IMG/VR virus record: IMGVR_UViG_3300045051_001504
Location: 1 to 21,313 of that record
DNA length: 21,313 nucleotides
DNA from: a virus
Direction: 5' to 3' (one strand)
Below the pieces are notes generated by a model that saw nothing but the letters and a program-made list of their open reading frames with translations, made no database searches and was not told the DNA's origin. The stretch's first letter is position 1, and each line of letters starts with the position of its first letter. Made by a program: the position numbers and the translations under genes. Shown one piece after another: positions 19,004 through 21,313 of this stretch.

Positions 19004-19015
19004 GTCCTAACCCTA
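19004..19015 (-). promoter_or_regulatory. Possible leaderless -10 of the 18485-19003 gene
   Basis: On the minus strand TAGGGT (19015-19010) is followed by exactly 6 nt (TAGGAC) and then ATG 19003. This is the third regulator in the block with TANNNT-6-start. An AGGA 2 nt before ATG is too close to be a good SD. No -35 is evident. Confidence 0.3.
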
Positions 19016-19078
19016 CCCCACGAAGTACCCCCGCGCATCGGGGATGGTGGGGAGATTTCTCCGCAGCAAGGATAAGCC

Positions 19079-19552
19079 ATGGCCGAACGCGTCTGCACCA
19101 ATTGTCGAACGGTTTTTACCGCAAAATTACCCACCGGAGGATGGATTACGCTGGCACTCGGCCTTGCCTTCATGGGGCTTTTCGTCGCCGCGCTCTTCTC
19201 GGGAGTAGGACTGGCGGGCGTTCTGCTCGGTCTGGTTCCCTCCCTCATCTGCCTGAATGCCGCGAGTCGATCCCGCCGATCCTGTCCGGAATGCGGGGGG
19301 AAGGATGCCATTCCGTCAGAAACGCCGCGCGGACAAGAGTTGCTACGCAATACGACGTCGGCGCGGGGCGGAGCTGCGGCAAACACGGAGTTTGCTGGCC
19401 CCGTCTTCAGACCGCCCAAGCAGCCGGGGCAGGGTCGCCCGGCATCGAAACAGCAGATTGATTTCCTGCGTAAAAATGGCGTCTCTGAGGAGACGCTGGC
19501 AACGCTGACGTATGTTGAAGCCGGCATAATGGCATCGCGGGTGAAACAATAA
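19079..19552 (+). CDS. Zinc-ribbon membrane protein coupled to the recombinase
   Basis: 157 residues from ATG 19079, with AAGGA upstream as SD. CTNC (6-9) and CPEC (69-72) form the two halves of one zinc ribbon. Between them lie two hydrophobic segments (about 22-42 and 45-60), a membrane hairpin that would bring both Cys pairs to the same face. A flexible linker leads to a small C-terminal helix-turn motif, ASKQQIDFLRKNGV (122-135) with VEAGIM, a module seen at the end of various mobile-element proteins. Its stop overlaps the recombinase start as TAATG. Function unknown; superinfection exclusion or control of the recombinase are possibilities. Confidence 0.7.
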   Translation: MAERVCTNCRTVFTAKLPTGGWITLALGLAFMGLFVAALFSGVGLAGVLLGLVPSLICLNAASRSRRSCPECGGKDAIPSETPRGQELLRNTTSARGGAAANTEFAGPVFRPPKQPGQGRPASKQQIDFLRKNGVSEETLATLTYVEAGIMASRVKQ

Positions 19553-21060
19553 TGGCCAAGCCTTGGATCATCTACCGCCGTGTTTCAACGGATGAGCAGG
19601 CCAAGGAAGGCGTCAGCCTCGAGGCGCAACTCAACGCCTGCCGCATCATGCTCCAGGCCCAGGGCGTCATGGACGAACCAGAGGTCGTCACCGACGACGG
19701 CTACTCTGGCAAGAACCTCAAGCGTCCTGGCATGGCAGCCATCATCGAGCGTGCTCGCAAGCGCGAGATCTCGGGTGTCTGCGCCTATGCCCTTGATCGC
19801 CTGACCCGTTCGCGCCGCGATATCATGCCGATCCTCGACGCCCTCGAGACCAGTGCGGCCGCGCTCGTCACCGTGCGCGACAAGATCGACACCGGTGGGG
19901 CTGCCGGCCGTTTTGTCCTGCACCTGCTCGTCAACCTCGCCAACCTCGAGATCGAGCAGACGGGCGAGCGCGTGAAGCTGGCGATGCACCACCAGAAAGC
20001 GCAGGGCGGACATCCGCACCAAGCCCCGGCGGGCACCGTCCTCGTCCGAGGAGACGACCGCATCCCACGCCTCGCGCCGCACCCCCAGCATGCCGACGCG
20101 GTGCGTCAAGCGCTGCATCGCATCGCCGATGGCGGCACCCTACGCGAGGCCAGCGAGATCCTGGACGCCGCCAAGGTGCCCACGCGCAACGGCAAAGCGT
20201 GGCTGAAAGCCACGGTCCACAGCCTTGCGCTCAACCGCAACCTGATCGGCCCCCTGATCGACCAACAAACCCATGACCGCATCGTCGCGGCCTTTTCCGC
20301 GAGATCGCCGTCCAAGCGTCGCCTAGCGGCGTCCCAGGAAGGGCTCGCTTCAATCCCCACCAAGCCCGCCTGCGCCCTTGCCGGCATCGCATTCTGTTCG
20401 CGCTGCGGCTACGCACTGGTGCAGGGCTTCGCCGTCGGCGGAAACGGCACCCGTTACGTCTACCTGCGCTGCGCTGGTCGTATCAAGCGTGGCAAGGCGT
20501 TTTGTTCCGCACCCGACATCCCGGCCCCCATCGCCGAGGACGCGATCATCGACGCCCTCGCCGAGTCTGCGACCGACGGGACGATCGCCGCCCGCCTCGA
20601 CGCCTGGATGGCCGAACGGACGGCCTCCGTCCGCAAGGCCCTGAGCGACCAGCTCCCGCTGCGCCGTCAGCGGGACGAACTGAACCGCCGGGTACGCATG
20701 ATCCTGGAGTGCCTCGAGGATGGCAGCCTGCCGCGCCAAACCGCCGGCCAGCGCCTGCGCGATCACGAAGCGGAACTCCAGATCGTCGACGCCAAGCTCG
20801 CCGCCCTGGACAGCGCCGACGACCTCCTGGCCCTGCACCAAAGCGCCCGGGATCAAACTATCGCGGCAATCAGCCGGGGGCTTTCCCTCCTGAGCGAAGA
20901 ACCGCCCGAGACGCGAAATCGCGTTTTATCCGGGCTTTTATCGCGCGTTGAGATGGATCGCGACACCGGCGTGACGATCACGCTCAGCGTCGCGGGTTGT
21001 TCGCAAAAGTGTCAAGAGTGGCGACCCCGGCGTGATTCGAACACGCGACCTTCGGTTTAG
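19552..21060 (+). CDS. Large serine recombinase (phage integrase)
   Basis: 502 residues. The resolvase-type catalytic domain (1-150) has nucleophile Ser12 in YRRVSTDEQ and the arginine motif ALDRLTRSRRD (80-90). The recombinase domain follows (about 155-260), then a zinc ribbon (C282, C285, C307, C318) and a coiled coil (about 365-425). This is the usual layout of large serine integrases, which join attP and attB without supercoiling. The start overlaps the previous stop as TAATG. The last 14 residues, up to the stop, are encoded antisense to the tRNA-Arg gene, so the C-terminus depends on the attachment site sequence. This places the gene at the element boundary. Confidence 0.95.
   Translation: MAKPWIIYRRVSTDEQAKEGVSLEAQLNACRIMLQAQGVMDEPEVVTDDGYSGKNLKRPGMAAIIERARKREISGVCAYALDRLTRSRRDIMPILDALETSAAALVTVRDKIDTGGAAGRFVLHLLVNLANLEIEQTGERVKLAMHHQKAQGGHPHQAPAGTVLVRGDDRIPRLAPHPQHADAVRQALHRIADGGTLREASEILDAAKVPTRNGKAWLKATVHSLALNRNLIGPLIDQQTHDRIVAAFSARSPSKRRLAASQEGLASIPTKPACALAGIAFCSRCGYALVQGFAVGGNGTRYVYLRCAGRIKRGKAFCSAPDIPAPIAEDAIIDALAESATDGTIAARLDAWMAERTASVRKALSDQLPLRRQRDELNRRVRMILECLEDGSLPRQTAGQRLRDHEAELQIVDAKLAALDSADDLLALHQSARDQTIAAISRGLSLLSEEPPETRNRVLSGLLSRVEMDRDTGVTITLSVAGCSQKCQEWRPRRDSNTRPSV
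21019..21060. other. Probable attachment-site region
   Basis: The tRNA 3' half overlaps the recombinase 3' end. Integrases encoded at element ends beside a tRNA normally use that tRNA as attB, and the element carries the tRNA 3' segment so that the gene stays intact. The exact core and the other att site cannot be defined because the left end is outside the window. Confidence 0.6.
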
Positions 21061-21095
21061 GAAACCAACGCTCTATCCAGCTGAGCTACAGGGTC
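21019..21095 (-). tRNA. tRNA-Arg (anticodon CCU)
   Basis: Read on the minus strand it folds into a complete cloverleaf. The acceptor stem is GACCCTG/CGGGGTC with one G-U pair; the D arm is GCTC...GAGC. The anticodon stem TTGGT/ACCGA encloses loop TTCCTAA with anticodon CCT, and the T arm is GCGTG TTCGAAT CACGC. The discriminator is G and CCA is encoded. It reads AGG codons. The recombinase 3' end lies within its 3' half. Confidence 0.97.
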
Positions 21096-21313
21096 ATACC
21101 GTTGTGCGGCGGACTGTAAGTTGGGTTGCCAAAAACCAAGAGGATGAGCCTGTGGATCACTGTGTCCCGGCGCAGTAGTGCGGGGAGGTCTCGCCAATCA
21201 TCGCGGATGATCCCGTGGCCGTGCGCCGCAGTGGCCTGGCCTATTCCATCGAATTCTACTGCGTTCTGCTGGCGGCAGACGCCCCCGGTCTGCACCTCTA
21301 CGTTCTGAATCAT
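21096..21313. other. Presumed host chromosome flank
   Basis: 218 bp upstream of the tRNA. Open frames exist on both strands, including a minus frame that enters from the right edge and ends at 21086 inside the tRNA, but none shows a recognisable motif or start signal. I cannot support a gene here. Confidence 0.4.
21113..21118 (-). promoter_or_regulatory. Possible -10 of tRNA-Arg
   Basis: TACAGT on the minus strand, 17 nt before the first tRNA base, fits a -10 element with a short 5' leader. The -35 is unclear (TTGGTT at 15 bp spacing). It lies on the non-element side of the attachment site, so the tRNA would keep its native promoter. Confidence 0.3.

Noticed and set aside
21086-21313. Minus-strand frame entering from the right edge and ending in the tRNA
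   Set aside because: It would end inside the mature tRNA and carries no recognisable motif. Host coding sequence rarely overlaps a tRNA in this way.

Overview
The window looks like the right-hand part of an integrated temperate phage (prophage) in a GC-rich bacterium. Its right end sits in a tRNA-Arg(CCU) gene and its left end lies outside the window. The head genes (GpA-type terminase, gpW-like connector, lambda-type portal, prohead protease with a scaffold-like tail) indicate a tailed phage with an HK97-fold capsid and a lambda-like packaging module. Host identity cannot be fixed from the sequence. Some genes have clear Shine-Dalgarno (SD) sites and others have none or look leaderless.

Layout, from right to left. 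The tRNA-Arg (21019-21095, minus) overlaps the 3' end of a large serine recombinase gene (19552-21060, plus), which is translationally coupled to a zinc-ribbon membrane protein (19079-19552). A lysogeny/control block follows: a divergent HTH protein (18485-19003, minus) and two tandem paralogous Xre-like proteins (17538-17936 and 17995-18279, plus). A divergent control region (17387-17537) carries two 18-bp operators that are exact reverse complements of each other. From 17386 to the left edge every gene is on the minus strand and most overlap by ATGA or GTGA, so this appears to be one long early-to-late transcription unit.

The early part encodes two HTH proteins, four small unknowns, a DnaG-type primase fused to an SF3 helicase, SSB, a small unknown and a ParB-like protein with a duplicated unknown domain. 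Then come a block of small coupled unknowns (RMF-like, ASCH-like, coiled-coil, Cys-rich), a DNA methyltransferase with an N-terminal membrane helix, and a 45-residue membrane microprotein. The late part is terS, terL, a zinc-ribbon protein, the gpW-like connector, portal, protease/scaffold, and the start of a gene with 12-residue Ala-rich repeats, probably the major capsid or a scaffold-like protein.

The most interesting signal is a cluster of about nine copies of ATCGTTGGC inside the disordered 3' end of the primase-helicase gene. The copies lie in both orientations and all three reading frames, beside two other palindromic elements. This looks like an iteron-type replication origin embedded in the replication gene, analogous in placement to lambda ori within O. 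The primase-helicase also ends in an SSB-tip-like acidic motif (DEDEPPF), matching the DDEPPF tip of the phage SSB encoded next to it.
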